Source: Helianthus annuus (Eukaryota; Streptophyta; Magnoliopsida; Asterales; Asteraceae). From it: a DNA stretch of 64,000 bases. Position 1 is the first letter of the stretch, and each line of letters starts with the position of its first letter. The stretch spans positions 110,314,821 through 110,378,820 of the forward strand of contig NC_035437.2 in the NCBI RefSeq assembly GCF_002127325.2, written 5' to 3'. This document shows positions 33,268 to 44,824 of this stretch, piece by piece. The notes below the pieces were generated by a model, which worked only from the letters and a program-made list of their open reading frames with translations, ran no database searches and was not told where the DNA came from. Position numbers and translations under genes: made by a program.

Positions 33268-36200
33268 ATGTCAAGCAATGGTGAGGAGTTCTACAACACA
33301 TTTTACAACGCGTTTACTTCCGAATCGACAGATAGAAGATCTGAGTTGAAAGAATATTCAAGAGAGATTTCGGAGAATTTGAAGTTTGAGAACATGTACG
33401 GTAGTCAACAGAAGTCACCAAAGCTAATGAAAGTTGAAGACTATAACTGGTGGAAAAAAAGCAGATTTGAGGGTTGGGTAAAAGTTTTCGCTCCTGAAAG
33501 CTGGTTAAAATTAGTAAGTGAATATAAAGCACCAGAAAAAGAAGGAGGAGAGTTAATAGATGAAAAAAGATTTTACCGAAAAAGATATAAAATATGCTGT
33601 GGCTGAATATAAAATGATAACGTTGATCAAACAGTCAGTGAGAGAGGATATTATCTCGTTACTTGAACAAGAGAAAACTTCAAAGAGTTTGTGGGAAGCG
33701 TTAGAGAGAAAGTGTGTAGGAAGTAATGAAATTGTCAAAAACAAAAAGAAATTGTTGCGTAAAGAGTTTGATTTATTCAGTTGTATGAAAAATGAATCTG
33801 TTTGTAAAATGATCGAGAGATTTGGACATCTGAAAATGGAGTTGGCCAGACATGAAATCAAATATTCTGAAGAAGAGATGGTGGATAAATTGTTTGATTC
33901 ATTGCCCAATGATCAAGAGTGACAATACTTCGCTCTAATGCTGAAAAATACAATCAAGCCAGATGATTTAAAAGTGGATTTGCTGATTGAAAGGCTTGAA
34001 AGCCATGAGTTGGAGATAAAAAGATCCAAAGTCAACAGTCCAGCTTATCATCAGAATGTGGAACTTTACTACATAGGAAATGCACCACAGACTGGATCTC
34101 CAAAAACAGCGTTTTCTGCAGAAAGTTCAAATTCAGTGAACAAGGAAAGTCTTCACAGTGGTTTTCACAGTGGATCTTCTTCAAACACCTCAGACAAATC
34201 TACTTCAAAGAATCTATTCCAGTGTAATATCGCAGTTGATTTGAAGAATGGGCAGAACTTCAGCGAAGAATCGGCGAAACAATAGATGGTTTTCTTGGCA
34301 TCTGTACTTGAATCGTATGAAAGCCTCGTTGCAGGGAAGATTGGCAATACTAATTTGACGAAAGAAGATTATGATCAATTAGACCTCGAGGAGATGGAAC
34401 TAATGGATATAAGATGGTGCATGGCGAGTGCGGTTCGTCGAGTACAGCGGTTCATGGAGATCACGGGGAGAAAGTCAATTGTGGGACCATCTACCAAACT
34501 GGGATTTGATAAATCCAAAGTGACATGCTTCAAATGCAAAGAAAAAGGTCACTTCAAGCGCGAGTGTAGAAATGCATATGCTGCTGATGATTCTGAGAAC
34601 CCGTTCAACGAAGATTATTACAAGAAAGCGATTTACCATCAGAATAAATCTGAGCCGCCTAGATTGAAGCAGGGTGAAGACAACAGAGAGAAATCTAGAG
34701 CTTGTGGTGATTTATGATGATGAGGGGTATGATTGGAGCAAAGAGGTTCTACCAGAAAAAGATGCAGTTGGATATGCATTTGTTGCAAATGATGATCATG
34801 ATACTTGGTGGCGAAGAGATAGTGCGAGATGGGAGATTAGCAAGTTGAATGAACCATTTCAAGAAGCACAAAGAGCCAAGAGATGGAATGAAGAGTTGGA
34901 ATGTTACATGGATCCACAGGGTAATCCAGTAGTTGATCCGTCAAAAGTGGATTTTGATGCTGTAACCAATTTGTTTCCAAGTGAGGGTACTTTCAACACA
35001 AGAAGGCTTTCTGATAAAAGTTATCTGCCAGATTTGATGAACAAGTTAAAGGAGGTTTTTGAAGAAAGTTTACCGAAGGTGGTAGAAATGAAGAAGAGAA
35101 AAGAAGAAGAATTGAAAAAGATGATTGAAGAAGTGAAGACTGTAGCAAAACTTGCTGTTGAAGAGGATCAAGAAGCTGAGGAAGAACAGAAGAAGAAAGA
35201 ATAACTGGTGCTGAAAGAGATTGAAGAAAAGATTGAGAAGGTGAAGATTGTTAGTGATAATGGTGCTGATAACGAGAAGATACAAGAGCTGAAACAGACA
35301 GAGGCAGCTGAGCACGCCGAGGTGTCAATCACTGAGGTAAATTCTGATTCTAAAATCTTAAAATCAATTGAACAATGCAAGAAATGCATGGAAACATGTA
35401 GAGCTTGTATTGATAAAGATGAACTGATAAAAATAAAAGATAATGAAATGAACAAACTTGAAAATGTTTTAAAATTAAAATGTAAAGAAAGAATTGAAAC
35501 AGAAGAAGTTTTAAAATTAAAAGTTGAGAAGTTAACACAGAAATGTCATCATCTTGAAGAAGAAAATAAGATTTTGAAAGAAAAATGTGCCGCAAAATGT
35601 GTTGATTGTGTTGAGAAAGAATCTAAGTTTCTAGAGTTACAAAAACAATATGATTCTTTAAAATGGTCGAGTCAGAGAGTACAAGAAGCTTATGATACTT
35701 TGAAGAGCCAAGTCAAAAGTTTTGATCAAAGACTGTCTGAAACTTTAACAACAAAAGAAATGTATGAAAGAAAGTTTAAAGAAAAGCAAATTGAATTGAA
35801 CAAGTGTGTTGATGAAATTCCAAATCTAAAACAAGTCTTGGCTGAAAAAGAAAAGATTGTTACAAAACTTCAAAGTTATCATAACTCTTCGTACATTCTT
35901 GAACGCATTTTCAACATCACACCAGATGACAAAGATACTAATAATTGCAAAAAAAGGTATTGGTTCAGAATTTCATCAGGTACCACCACCATTGAGAAAC
36001 AATTATACTTTTTATGATGAAGAAAAGGTAGCAAAGGGTTTGAACATAGCTGACCAATTACCTGAAAGTATCGATGTGACTTACACCAAATCCGATGATG
36101 CTGATGATTCAGAGGTGGTAAGTAAGGTGGTTGATAGTGTTTTGAAAGATGAATCTACAAAAGGTAAGTCTGAATCACGGGATGTAGATGAAGGAAATCT

Positions 36201-37156
36201 TTATGATGGATATCTGAAAAACACAAAATCCGAGAAAAATTTGAATGATGATTCAAAGGGATTGGTTTATACCATGATTGGATCGGACAAATTATTCTTA
36301 GATGTTGTATTCCCGATTCAGAATGTGATTTCAGAAAAGGTTGATAAAGTTTTCAAAATAGTTGAGATTGAAAAGTCTGAGATTCCAAAGTTTGCTGGTA
36401 AAGGTCATAAATCTTTTTATAACAAACATGGTTCTAAGAAGAAAAACATGAAGGCTGGTTTGGGTTATAAAAGGAAACATAATAGGAATCAAAGTAAAAA
36501 ACAAAATTTGCAACAAAAGATGAATTTTGTTCAAGGGAAAAGTTTGAAAGAAGAGGAAAAACTCAAATTTGGACAACAGTCTAATGAGGAGTTTGATGCT
36601 ATGAAAAAGAAACAACAACAGGCCAAGGATGTTTCAAAGAAAGTGTGTTTTAAATGTGATCAAATTGGACATGTTGCACGAAAGTGTCAAAATCCAAAGC
36701 CTGTTGATGTTGAAATGAGAGTGTGAAACAAAGGTTAACCAGATTTGATTCGAAACAAACTTGGCGATACAATACGAACAAGTTTGCTTCAAATCAAAAC
36801 TGGAAATCAAATCTGAAAAGGTTCGATTCAAGACAGACCTGGAACTCTCATACACCCAGATTGAGAACGACACAGAGTTGGAGAACATCTGTTGATATGA
36901 CAAAACCTCAAGAGTTTTGGAAACCTAAAGTGTTGTTCAAAATCAAAAGGGTAAAAAAGGAACAAACTTTTACAAAAGAGGTACTCCGAAAGATTAAGTG
37001 TGGAGTGCTAAGAAACAAGTGACGTCGGTAAAAGATGAAAAAGCTGAAATCAACGCTGGAAAAGTTTTAAGTGACAAAGATTTTCCAAAATTGAATGAAA
37101 ATTATTGTGTTGAAATGCCTAAGGTTCAACAGACCTGGGCTAAATTGTTCAAATAA
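33268..37156 (+). pseudogene. gag: Gag polyprotein of element E, heavily broken
   Basis: ATG at 33268 after two TTTCAG acceptor-like sites (about 33236-33256). The UBN2-like domain runs through 33268-34080 with a shift near 33560 and a TGA near 33920 where relatives have Trp. A TAG at 34283-34285, a shift near 34700, a TAA near 35202, a shift near 35940 and further shifts near 36725 and 37020 follow. The first zinc knuckle CFKC...GHFKREC is at about 34530-34570 and the second, CFKC...GHVARKC, at about 36647-36690. A Lys/Glu coiled coil fills 35200-35900. The tail has D-K-D-F-P-K-L and ends Q-T-W-A-K-L-F-K at 37156. It is most like gag of A. At least six breaks contrast with LTRs that are nearly identical. 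Confidence 0.87.
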
Positions 37157-37753
37157 TCAAATTGTTGAAATGTGCAGGTGCGCATCGGAACCAAAGACTA
37201 TGAGAATCAAAACAGGAGCAGCCTGGTACTTGGAGAGGAGGAAGAGGTTGTAGGACCTTGGTTTGGTTGAACAGGGAGTTTAGTTTGAGTGTTGTTTGTA
37301 CATAAATAAACAATATTTTCAAAACCCTAAAAACTTGAAAAAGTAAAAACCAAAAATATGGTATGTTTTAGTTTTTGTTAGAATAAATGTTAATTGAATA
37401 TGCTGAAACCCTCACGGCTGAACAAACATGATTACATTCATCAGATTGAAAAACGGTTTTCAAATTGTAAAAATCAATGTGTTGTAAATCATGGGGGTAA
37501 TTACTGCTTTTAGTATAATTCAGTGCATGATTAGCAGAAAATGGATGGTGAGACAAAGTTATCAGTATCGTATTGTCAAATTTCTTTTAATGGTTTTGCA
37601 TTTTAGGGGGAGAAAAATTATCAGAAAATACAAAAACATTAGAAAATTTGTAAAAGCCAAAAACATGATAAAATTCAAAAATTTGAGTTTTGCGTAAAAA
37701 GAGGAAATGATAGAACATCAGTAGACAGTTGCGGTAAGCTAAAGATTTGTAAC
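37157..37753 (+). other. 3' non-coding region of element E, left part
   Basis: It starts with a post-gag TGTGCAG (about 37173-37179), then an internal AGGGGGAG at 37605-37612 and the conserved AAATGATAGAACATCAG...GCTAAAGATTTG segment. It is cut at 37753 by D, with duplication GTAAC at 37749-37753. It has no ORF and nothing resembling protease, integrase or RT. Confidence 0.8.
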
Positions 37754-39188
37754 TGTCACGGCCCCCGACCCGGTTTTACCCGTTTCAGGAGCCGCAGGAC
37801 AGAAATCCTGCGGTATTTAAATTTTAGGCGATAGCGGAAGTCTTTTTAAAACAGGATCTTCAAATAATTCAAACTGCCCGTTTTATAACTTTAGGGATAA
37901 ATTCCCGTAATTTACAATAATGTGATTTCCCAGGGAAATCTTTATTTTTCAAAACATGTTTCTTTTATTTATTTACACTGAGCCACTTTTCTAAGCTGGG
38001 AGTGCGTCACGACACTTCTCTTTCTTTGCTCACAACATATCACCTGAAACATGTTTGAAAAAGGTTTTGTCAGCGGGGAAATACTGAGTGAATCATTCAT
38101 TTTACTAAAACGACACATTAGTTATAATTTACAGAATTAAGAGCGATTACAATGTTTCTGATTATCAAACTAACTACCCACGGTACTTTATCACTCGACC
38201 CACTGGCCCACCTGTCCAGTGGTGTCTGTGATTATGGTCATATCACCCATTGGCTGCCCCAATGTTGAAGATTATCAAGTAATGTATACAAAACCCCACA
38301 TACCGTTTGTAACTTGGTGATTACAAAGACTTAATCCCTGTAATTATAACTTTGAAAATAACTTGGAGTTTTGTAAAACAGTTGATAAAAAAGAGAATGA
38401 CTCACTTTGCAGATTTTACGAGCAGAGTTTAAGCCTTACTGATTTGCCTGCGATTAACCTAATTTAATTAACAATGTACACACAAACGGGTTAGTAACTA
38501 ATTCAGCAGTTACGTCAATTCACGAGATTAAACCCTCACAACAATTAATAAGTGCAATACTTAATAATTCAATGGATTCACAATGAATGACAGAGCATAG
38601 TCCGAATTCGAACAGCACTCAAACATTCAAGTCGAAATCACAATGAATAACAAAGTATCAGCTCAATTTGAGCAGCACTCAGACAATCGTTGGATAGTTA
38701 TAATCGATCGGACGTTGAATCGTAATAGCGATCGAGTTATTACCCTGATTGCGGCAGCACCTCGTGATAGTGTGTGTTTATTGTAGAATTACAGCCTTAA
38801 CTCGACGTACAGACAGCAACTTTACGTCGTTTTCATTTCCCAGTTCAAGTCCCAAGGTCGGCTATTTATAGTGATTTTTGGGACATGCTTACGGACCGTA
38901 AGCCCTTTCCCTTGCGGTCCGTAAGCTAAGCAGTCTAATTCATAGGCTACCTAGGCTCGGGACTAGCTTTGGTGATTCAACAATTGGGCCAATCAGAACA
39001 TAGCAACGTTTAATTTAGATAATTATTCAACTAGGGTTTGCCCCCTTCGAGTTTTAGGGGCCCTGATCCTGATTCCGATTGTTCTGAAAATTTTAGGGCT
39101 AATGCAGAATTACTTGGGTGTCTCAATTAGGGTTTTCTTATTGACTAATTATCATCCTAATTATTGATTTTAGTGACAGTTGTTACAT
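37754..39188 (-). repeat. 3' LTR of element D
   Basis: 1435 bp. Read on the minus strand, the inverted repeat CTTACGGACCGTAAG...CTTGCGGTCCGTAAG (about 38888-38928) lies just upstream of CTATAAATAG (about 38870-38880). Confidence 0.95.
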
Positions 39189-39199
39189 CCTCCCCACCT
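39189..39199 (-). other. Polypurine tract of element D
   Basis: The minus strand reads GGTGGGGAGGA directly before the 3' LTR. Confidence 0.85.
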
Positions 39200-39223
39200 T
39201 GAGAAAAATCTCGTCCTCGAGAT

Positions 39224-42200
39224 TTACTGGAATAGATGAGGGTACTTTCGCTTCATTTCTGATTCCAGTTCCCAAGTGTACTCTGGTCCTCTCCTGGATT
39301 CCCATTTGACTTTCACTAGCACTAGTCGTTTGTGTTTGAGAAACTTGATCTTCCGGTCTTCTATTTGTAAGGGTTTCTCTATGAATTTCAGCTTTTCATT
39401 TACCTCTATATCTTGAAGAGGTACTACCAGGGATTCGTCTGATAGACATTTCTTGAGATTGGATACATGAAACACATCATGTACTCCAGCTAATTCTTCT
39501 GGTAGTTGTAAACGATAAGCTACTGGTCCTATTCGTTGGATCACTGGGAATGGTCCAACATATCTTGGACTTAGTTTTCCTTTCTTACCGAATCGTACCA
39601 CTCCTTTCCAAGGAGAAACTTTCAAAAGTACTTTGTCTCCTAACTGAAATTCTAGTGGCTTGCGGCGATTGTCCGCATAGCTCTTCTGACGATCTCTAGC
39701 AGTTTCCAATCTTTCCTTGATTTGTGTTATTTTGTCAGTGGTTTCTTGCACAATCTCTGGACCTGATAATTGACTTTCTCCTATTTCTGCCCAACATACG
39801 GGAGTTCTGCACTTGCGTCCATACAGTGCTTCGAATGGAGCAGCTTCGATGCTCGAATGATAACTATTGTTATAGGAGAATTCAATTAATGGCAAATGGC
39901 TATCCCAATTACCACCAAAGTCAATTACACATGCTCGGAGCATGTCTTCCATTGTTTGTATCGTCCTTTCACTTTGTCCGTCCGTTTGAGGATGATATGC
40001 GGTACTTAAATTGAGTCGAGTTCCCATTGCCTCCTGGAAACTTGTCCAGAAACGGGAAGTGAAACGACTATCTCTATCCGATACGATGGAGAGTGGGACT
40101 CCATGTAAGGATACTACTTCATCTACATACAACTTGGCTAACCTTTCCATGCTAAAGGTTTCCTTCATTGGTAGAAAATGAGCTGATTTGGTTAATCGAT
40201 CCACAATTACCCAAATAGCATCATTACCTTTTCTGGTTTTGGGTAATTTAGTAACAAAGTCCATTGTTATGAGTTCCCATTTCCATACAGGCATTTCTAA
40301 CTGTTGTAGTAGTCCTGAAGGTTTCTGGTGTTCTGCCTTAACTTGCGAACAAGTAAGACACTTGGTTACATATTCAGCTATGTCCTTTTTCATTCCTATC
40401 CACCAGAAATTATTTCTTAAATCTTGGTATATCTTATTGTTTCCTGGATGTACAGTATACCTAGATTTATGTGTTTCTTCTAAAATTTTATTTCTTAGTT
40501 CTCCCTGCTTAGGTACCCAAATTCGTTTCTTGTGGAATCTCCAAATTCCATCCTTTCCTTGTTCTAGTTCCTTTAGGTAACCTTTCATTCCTTCGGCATC
40601 ATCCTTGATTGCCGTTTCCTGAATGTTCTTCAATTGTTCCATTAGATCTAATTGTAGATTTAACCTAAGAACACGGACTCGTTTTTGCTTTTCATGATAC
40701 TTACGACTCAAGGCATCTGCTACTACATTCGCTTTCCCTTCGTGATATTGAATATCACAGTCGTAATCACTTAGGATTTCCATCCACCTTCTTTGCCTCA
40801 TGTTTAGTTCTTTTTGCCCAAATATACACCTTAAACTCTTATGATCTGTATAGATAGTAAACTTACTTCCGTACAGATACTGTCTCCAAATTTTAAGGGC
40901 AAAAATTATGGCTCCTAACTCTAGGTCATGAGTTGTATAATTTTCTTCGTGCTTTTTCAACTGCCTAGAGGCATACGCAATTACCTTTTTGCGTTGCATC
41001 AACACACATCCATATCCTAATTTTGAAGCATCACAGTATACTTCAAAATCCTCGGTTCCTTCGGGTAAAGCTAAGATTGGAGCATTCGTCAATTTGTGCT
41101 TTAGAATCCTAAAAGCTTCTTCTTGTTTAGTTCCCCATTCGAACTTAACTGCCTTACAGGTTAGCTTAGTCAAACGTACAGCTATCTTAGAGAAAACTTT
41201 AATAAATCGTCTATAATATCCAGCTAAGCCTAGAAAACTTCTAACTTCCATAGCCGTTCGTGGAACCTTCCACTTAGTGATTGCTTCTATTTTAGCAGGA
41301 TCTACGTGAATTCCTTCGTGATTCACCATATGACCTAAAAATTGTACTTCCTGCAGCCAGAATTCACACTTCGAGAATTTGGCATAAAGCTTTTCCTTTC
41401 TTAACAAAGTTAAGAGCGCATGCAGGTGCCCACAATGTTCTAACTGACTTTTGGAATAAATGAGTATATCGTCAATGAACACGATTACAAATTTATCCAA
41501 GTATGGTTTACAGATCCTATTCATCATGTCCATAAATGCGGCTGGAGCATTTGTTAATCCAAAGGGCATGACTGTAAACTCATAATGACCATACCTAGTT
41601 CTGAAAGCAGTTTTAGGTATGTCCTCCTCTTGTACTTTCAACTGGTGGTATCCGGATCTTAAGTCTATTTTAGAGAAATACCTAGCTCCTTGTAATTGAT
41701 CAAAAAGATCATCAATCCTAGGTAGTGGGTATCGATTCTTGATTGTAACCTTATTCAATTCCCTATAATCGATACACATTCTCATCGACCCATCTTTCTT
41801 TTTCACAAACAACACTGGTGCACCCCAAGGGGATGAACTAGGTTGTATAAATCCTTTGCTTAGTAATTCATCTAACTGCTTTTTCAATTCTAGCATTTCA
41901 GTAGGTGCTAATCGATAAGGTGCCTTAGCTATTGGTGTAGTACCTGGAATTAGATGAATTCTAAATTCTACTTCCCTATCCGGTGGTAACCCAGGTAATT
42001 CTTCTGGAAAGATATCTGGGTATTCTGAAACTATAGGAATGTCCTGGAGTTCCTTACTTTTAGTGTTAATGATTATAGAAATCATATACACCATTTCTTG
42101 TTTCCTTGAATAACTAGACAATTTCATTACTGAAATGAATTTTAATGGCTTTCGAGGTCTATCTCCTGTAATTAAGATTACTTCTCCTGTGGGGGTACGG

Positions 42201-42292
42201 ATTTCTACGGAATTCTTATCACACAGGATTCGAGCATGGTTGGCGACTAACCAATCTATTCCTAATACTACATCAAATCCGGCTATATTCAT
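39224..42292 (-). CDS. pol: Pol polyprotein of element D (PR end, RT, RH, IN, chromodomain)
   Basis: 1022 codons without a stop. From N to C: the C-terminal part of protease ([11 protein letters not shown]), reverse transcriptase with Y-R-E-L-N-K and F-I-D-D-I-L (about residue 270), RNase H with Y-C-D-A-S and T-D-H-K-S-L, integrase with its H2C2 zinc domain (H-P-G ... C-L-T-C) and catalytic D-F, S-D-R-D and S-E-R blocks, and a final segment about 70 residues long ending [15 protein letters not shown], typical of the type II chromodomain region of Tekay/Del elements. The order RT-RH-IN marks Ty3/Gypsy. The frame overlaps none of gag; a shift in protease near 42340 separates the two. All catalytic residues I can place are present, so the enzyme part of this copy looks intact. 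Confidence 0.95.
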   Translation of the reverse strand: MNIAGFDVVLGIDWLVANHARILCDKNSVEIRTPTGEVILITGDRPRKPLKFISVMKLSSYSRKQEMVYMISIIINTKSKELQDIPIVSEYPDIFPEELPGLPPDREVEFRIHLIPGTTPIAKAPYRLAPTEMLELKKQLDELLSKGFIQPSSSPWGAPVLFVKKKDGSMRMCIDYRELNKVTIKNRYPLPRIDDLFDQLQGARYFSKIDLRSGYHQLKVQEEDIPKTAFRTRYGHYEFTVMPFGLTNAPAAFMDMMNRICKPYLDKFVIVFIDDILIYSKSQLEHCGHLHALLTLLRKEKLYAKFSKCEFWLQEVQFLGHMVNHEGIHVDPAKIEAITKWKVPRTAMEVRSFLGLAGYYRRFIKVFSKIAVRLTKLTCKAVKFEWGTKQEEAFRILKHKLTNAPILALPEGTEDFEVYCDASKLGYGCVLMQRKKVIAYASRQLKKHEENYTTHDLELGAIIFALKIWRQYLYGSKFTIYTDHKSLRCIFGQKELNMRQRRWMEILSDYDCDIQYHEGKANVVADALSRKYHEKQKRVRVLRLNLQLDLMEQLKNIQETAIKDDAEGMKGYLKELEQGKDGIWRFHKKRIWVPKQGELRNKILEETHKSRYTVHPGNNKIYQDLRNNFWWIGMKKDIAEYVTKCLTCSQVKAEHQKPSGLLQQLEMPVWKWELITMDFVTKLPKTRKGNDAIWVIVDRLTKSAHFLPMKETFSMERLAKLYVDEVVSLHGVPLSIVSDRDSRFTSRFWTSFQEAMGTRLNLSTAYHPQTDGQSERTIQTMEDMLRACVIDFGGNWDSHLPLIEFSYNNSYHSSIEAAPFEALYGRKCRTPVCWAEIGESQLSGPEIVQETTDKITQIKERLETARDRQKSYADNRRKPLEFQLGDKVLLKVSPWKGVVRFGKKGKLSPRYVGPFPVIQRIGPVAYRLQLPEELAGVHDVFHVSNLKKCLSDESLVVPLQDIEVNEKLKFIEKPLQIEDRKIKFLKHKRLVLVKVKWESRRGPEYTWELESEMKRKYPHLFQ

Positions 42293-42330
42293 AGGTAATA
42301 GGTTTGCAGAAAACTTATGGCCTAACAGTT

Positions 42331-43722
42331 CTATCTTTCCTCTTGCAATACTTTGTCTATGTTGACAGAATTTCCATCTGCGGTTTCGACTGTAAAAATC
42401 TGCCTAAGGGTAGTTAAAGGTAGTTTAAGAGCTTGGCAGAATGAAGTATTGATGAAACTTTGGTTTGCACCAGAGTCAAATAATACATTTGCATAGACGT
42501 TATGTACTAAGAACGTACCAGCTATCACGTCTGGAATGAGTTCAGCTTCTTGAGTGGTCAGCTGGAATGCGCGAGCATTCTTCTTAGTTGCCCCTTCAGC
42601 TTGCTTGCCTTTATTATCTGCGGCTTTAATCAATTTAGGGCATTCTGTTTTGTAATGTCCGGTTTCTCCACAGTTATAGCCGACTATGGCTTTCTTTTTA
42701 CAATTATCTTCACTATGTCCTACTGATTTGCAAAAATTGCAGGTTATATTGCATCTTCCAAAATGCTTTCTCTTGCAATTTCTGCAGAATGGCGGGGTTG
42801 AGGATTGCCCTGTTCCTCTTCTTTTAAAGCGGTTATTATTACCCGTACGAAATCCCTGGGTAATCTTCTGAGCCAATTCCTTCTTTCGATCTTCTTCTCT
42901 TGTGCGCACCAGTTCATCGGTTAAGGTATTAGCTAATTCTACAGCATCGTCAATAGTGCGTGGTCTTGCAACTTTAACGATGTTACGGATTTCTCCAATT
43001 AATCCCCAAATATATCGGGAAATGAGTACCGGTTCTGGCGAAGCCAGGTTAGATACCACTCTCGCATATTCGAAGAATGTTGAAGTATATCCTCGACAGT
43101 CGACGCCTATCATACGATGACTCAGGAACTTGTTTGCCATTTGTTCCTTTTCGTATTCGGGACAGAATTTTCTTTCGACGAGACTCTTAAATTCGTCCCA
43201 ATTCATCGCATAGGGCACTCTTCTTCCTTTTGCTTGTAGCACTGCGTTCCACCATTCTAGCGCCCCTTCTTTGAACAAGTTTGACGCATACATCACTTGA
43301 TCTTCTTCAGCACATTTACTTATTGCAATTACTGCTTCGGTTTTCTCTAACCAACGCAGTGTTGCAGTTGCCCCTTCATTACCTGCAAATTCTGCTGGTT
43401 TACAGGCAAGAAATTCTTTGTAAGTGCAACCAGGCGTTGCAGCTTTTCTTTTCTTAGGGAGTGGGGCCTGATGCGGATCATGAGTGTCATGATTGCCGCC
43501 TCCATTTATGCTATTACTGCCGTTATCTTCCGGAATGCGTTTACTAGGAATGATTTGTTGTGATTCAACAGGTTTCCTAGCAGCAGCCATAATTTCTGGA
43601 ATAGCATTGGCTATCCCTTGAGTAATGATATTTTCAATATCTTGTCTAGTCATGTATTGGTTTTCCTGATTTTGCTCAGATTGATTCTCTTCATTAACTG
43701 CTTCATTACTAGCGTTTTCCAT
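42331..43722 (-). CDS. gag: Gag plus protease N-terminus of element D
   Basis: 463 codons from ATG 43722. A retrotrans_gag-type domain occupies about residues 95-270 ([17 protein letters not shown]). Cys/His clusters follow at about residues 325-375: [12 protein letters not shown], a proper knuckle CNFC...GHSEDNC, and a third whose first Cys is Gly (G-Y-N-C...GHYKTEC). The protease active site D-S-G-A-N-Q-S-F-I is near residue 425. The frame ends at 42331 inside protease, while the rest of protease is in the pol frame, so expression of pol needs a frameshift or this copy has acquired an indel near 42340. In relatives gag-pol is usually continuous, so I favour the indel. Confidence 0.92.
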   Translation of the reverse strand: MENASNEAVNEENQSEQNQENQYMTRQDIENIITQGIANAIPEIMAAARKPVESQQIIPSKRIPEDNGSNSINGGGNHDTHDPHQAPLPKKRKAATPGCTYKEFLACKPAEFAGNEGATATLRWLEKTEAVIAISKCAEEDQVMYASNLFKEGALEWWNAVLQAKGRRVPYAMNWDEFKSLVERKFCPEYEKEQMANKFLSHRMIGVDCRGYTSTFFEYARVVSNLASPEPVLISRYIWGLIGEIRNIVKVARPRTIDDAVELANTLTDELVRTREEDRKKELAQKITQGFRTGNNNRFKRRGTGQSSTPPFCRNCKRKHFGRCNITCNFCKSVGHSEDNCKKKAIVGYNCGETGHYKTECPKLIKAADNKGKQAEGATKKNARAFQLTTQEAELIPDVIAGTFLVHNVYANVLFDSGANQSFINTSFCQALKLPLTTLRQIFTVETADGNSVNIDKVLQEER

Positions 43723-43854
43723 CTGCTAATTTATATTGATAGGAATTATTAGTATCTAATTATTGGTAACAAAATCAGCACAGATAGACACATAGATTAT
43801 TATAACATACAAATATAACCAAAATTGTCGATGCCTCGACTTCTGTTTTGTTTT
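43723..43854 (-). other. Leader of D just upstream of gag
   Basis: Non-coding spacer between the D gag ATG and the C insertion. The duplication GTTTT (43850-43854) of C lies at its edge. Confidence 0.7.
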
Positions 43855-44278
43855 TGTTGGTGCAGTCATCTGTCGTCTTCGTCTTATGTCGAGTCTCGGG
43901 TTCGTTGGAGATCAGATTAGGCATGAAATATGAAAATATTGAAGGCTGGCCGTTTGAAGACAAACTTCCGTTTGAATTGTTGTTGGTCGTTTGAAGTCTC
44001 ACCGTTTGAAAGGTGACCGTTTGAAGGATGGCATGTCATCTTCAAACAGTCAGGTGTCTCCTATAAATACATGTCAAACAGTTTCAGTTGTAAGGGTTCT
44101 GATTTTCGACGGCGAAGCCCTGTCAAAGTGTATTTGTACTGTAAAAGTGTCAAAGATCAATAAAAGAGACAATTAAAAGTGAATACAAGCTGAACGAAGA
44201 CCGAATCAATGAATTCCGCCTCTGATTTGGTCTAAGTGCTCTTCTGATCGACTCATTAGGTCGATTCACGATCCTACA
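43855..44278 (+). repeat. 5' LTR of element C
   Basis: 424 bp, TGTTGGTGCAGTC...GATCCTACA. U3 has CCGTTTGAA words and an inverted copy (TTCAAACAG/GG) just before CTATAAATA near 44061. Confidence 0.95.
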
Positions 44279-44280
44279 TG

Positions 44281-44292
44281 TGGTATCAGAGC
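44281..44292 (+). other. Primer binding site of element C
   Basis: TGGTATCAGAGC two bases after the LTR, matching initiator tRNA-Met. Confidence 0.95.
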
Positions 44293-44484
44293 TCAGGAGG
44301 AAGAGTTCTTACAGTTTAGCTCGTTTTCGCTAGCAAATTCTGATTTTCTACATCTTCTGTTCAAAGCCGATACTTTTCACGGTTAAAATCAGTTCAAAAC
44401 TTCACACTGTGTTTGGAATTGATAATAGACAAAGCCTTGAAAGTTTCAGCTTAAAATTCGAAGTAAAAATGGTGAAAATTGACT

Positions 44485-44790
44485 AAAAATTGATGACCGT
44501 TTGAACGAGAACAGAATCTGACCGTTTGAACTTGTCATCCAATCGTTTGAAAGAGTACCCTTTCGTTTGAAAAGGAGTCTATCGTTTGAAACTGACATCC
44601 AATCGTTTGAATCAGGAACCTATCGTTTGAAATTGACACATTCCGTTTGAAATGATGGTTTCCGTTTGAACTGATCGTTTGAAGCAGTCCTATCGTTTGA
44701 AGAGTATCACTTCCGTTTGAAGTTTACTTCCTATCGTCTGAACCAACTTTAGTTTCAAAGCAGATATAGTTTGAACTTGATATTTCGCTT
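44485..44790 (+). repeat. Leader array of CGTTTGAA words, element C
   Basis: About 15 copies of CCGTTTGAA or ATCGTTTGAA at 15-25 bp spacing. It occupies the position where A, B and E have TTCGCTTAT words. The element's own U3 uses the same CGTTTGAA word. Confidence 0.88.
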
Positions 44791-44824
44791 ATTAATACTG
44801 TCTTGAAATACGTGTTTGCAAATC

